From JACOTK01 sp038256565 (GTDB lineage Bacteria > Actinomycetota > Acidimicrobiia > Acidimicrobiales > CADCSY01), in contig JBBSKG010000038.1 of assembly GCA_038256565.1 (NCBI GenBank), positions 1 through 21,539 on the forward strand: DNA of 21,539 bases. Reading direction: 5' to 3'. Positions 21,387 through 21,539 of this stretch are shown here, piece by piece; the stretch's first letter is position 1, and each line of letters starts with the position of its first letter. Below the pieces are notes generated by a model. That model ran no database searches, was not told the DNA's origin, and was given only the letters and a program-made list of their open reading frames with translations. A program made the position numbers and the translations under genes.

Positions 21387-21539
21387 TTTAGGTGGTCAGG
21401 CGAGAGAGTTTGCTGGCCATATCACGGACCTACTCAATCGCACAGTTGCGGACGGGATCCGGATCACAACAGTCCTGCATCCAGGTGGCCTGACCGGTTG
21501 GGTCGGTTATGGGATCTCGAAGTCGCACCCTCAAGCTGT
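21373..21539 (+). CDS. Unknown protein, 5' end only (runs off the window)
   Basis: A frame with a TTG start at 21373, overlapping the previous ORF by 14 bases, stays open to the window end for 55 codons. It contains ADLGGQAREFAGHITDLLNR, then VADGIRITTVLHPGGLTG and WVGYGISKSHPQA. The frame is closed upstream by TGA at 21358-21360, so TTG 21373 is the only usual start, with no Shine-Dalgarno. Translational coupling to the small protein would explain that. The family is not recognised and the C-terminus is missing. An overlapping small-protein/larger-protein pair is the layout of many toxin-antitoxin modules, but nothing in the residues proves it. Confidence 0.5.
   Translation, partial: MSTADLGGQAREFAGHITDLLNRTVADGIRITTVLHPGGLTGWVGYGISKSHPQA

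Noticed and set aside
1..21539. CRISPR arrays, tRNA or rRNA genes, insertion sequences, integrases
   Set aside because: No spaced repeat array, no recognisable tRNA cloverleaf or rRNA stretch, and no transposase-like or integrase-like frame was seen. The only repeats are the short tandem duplications.

Overview
The window looks like chromosomal DNA of a moderate-GC actinobacterium, most likely class Acidimicrobiia or a close relative. The support is the DUF1844-like gene beside infC, the small actinobacterial-type cold-shock protein, the pheST / argCJBDFRGH neighbourhood, and start sites that often lack a Shine-Dalgarno. This assignment is an inference from gene content and order, not a search result.

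Layout. Positions 1-2500 are loosely packed: the last codons of an upstream gene, a small cold-shock-domain protein, a leftward secreted protein with three GWAxDPD repeats, a doubtful rightward ORF, and a leftward DUF1844-like gene. From about 2500 to 9137 lies a rightward translation operon: infC, rpmI, rplT, a fused 23S rRNA methyltransferase / histidine kinase, pheS and pheT. From 9199 to 12626 lies a tightly coupled four-gene module: two alpha/beta-hydrolase-like proteins with altered nucleophile elbows, a free-standing acyl carrier protein, and a fatty-acyl-AMP-ligase-like enzyme. From 12677 to 21043 lies a complete arginine operon, argC-argJ-argB-argD-argF-argR-argG-argH, led by a clear ArgR-type operator. 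The last 500 bases hold a CsoR-type palindrome, a small ORF with a near-perfect Shine-Dalgarno, and an overlapping ORF that runs off the end.

How the parts work together. The first operon supplies IF3, L35, L20 and Phe-tRNA synthetase, together with an RNA-modifying / signalling fusion. The arginine operon takes glutamate to arginine by the cyclic ArgJ route under its own ArgR repressor. The module between them resembles the accessory set of exosortase-A loci (hydrolase 1, hydrolase 2, ACP, AMP-ligase), but no exosortase or PEP-CTERM protein is visible here. It probably activates a carboxylic acid and loads it on the dedicated carrier.

The points most worth following up are the methyltransferase-kinase fusion, the hydrolase/ACP/ligase module, the AUC start of infC, the shared CTAGGGTAA leaderless-promoter box, the terminal operator plus small-ORF pair, and several perfect short tandem duplications.
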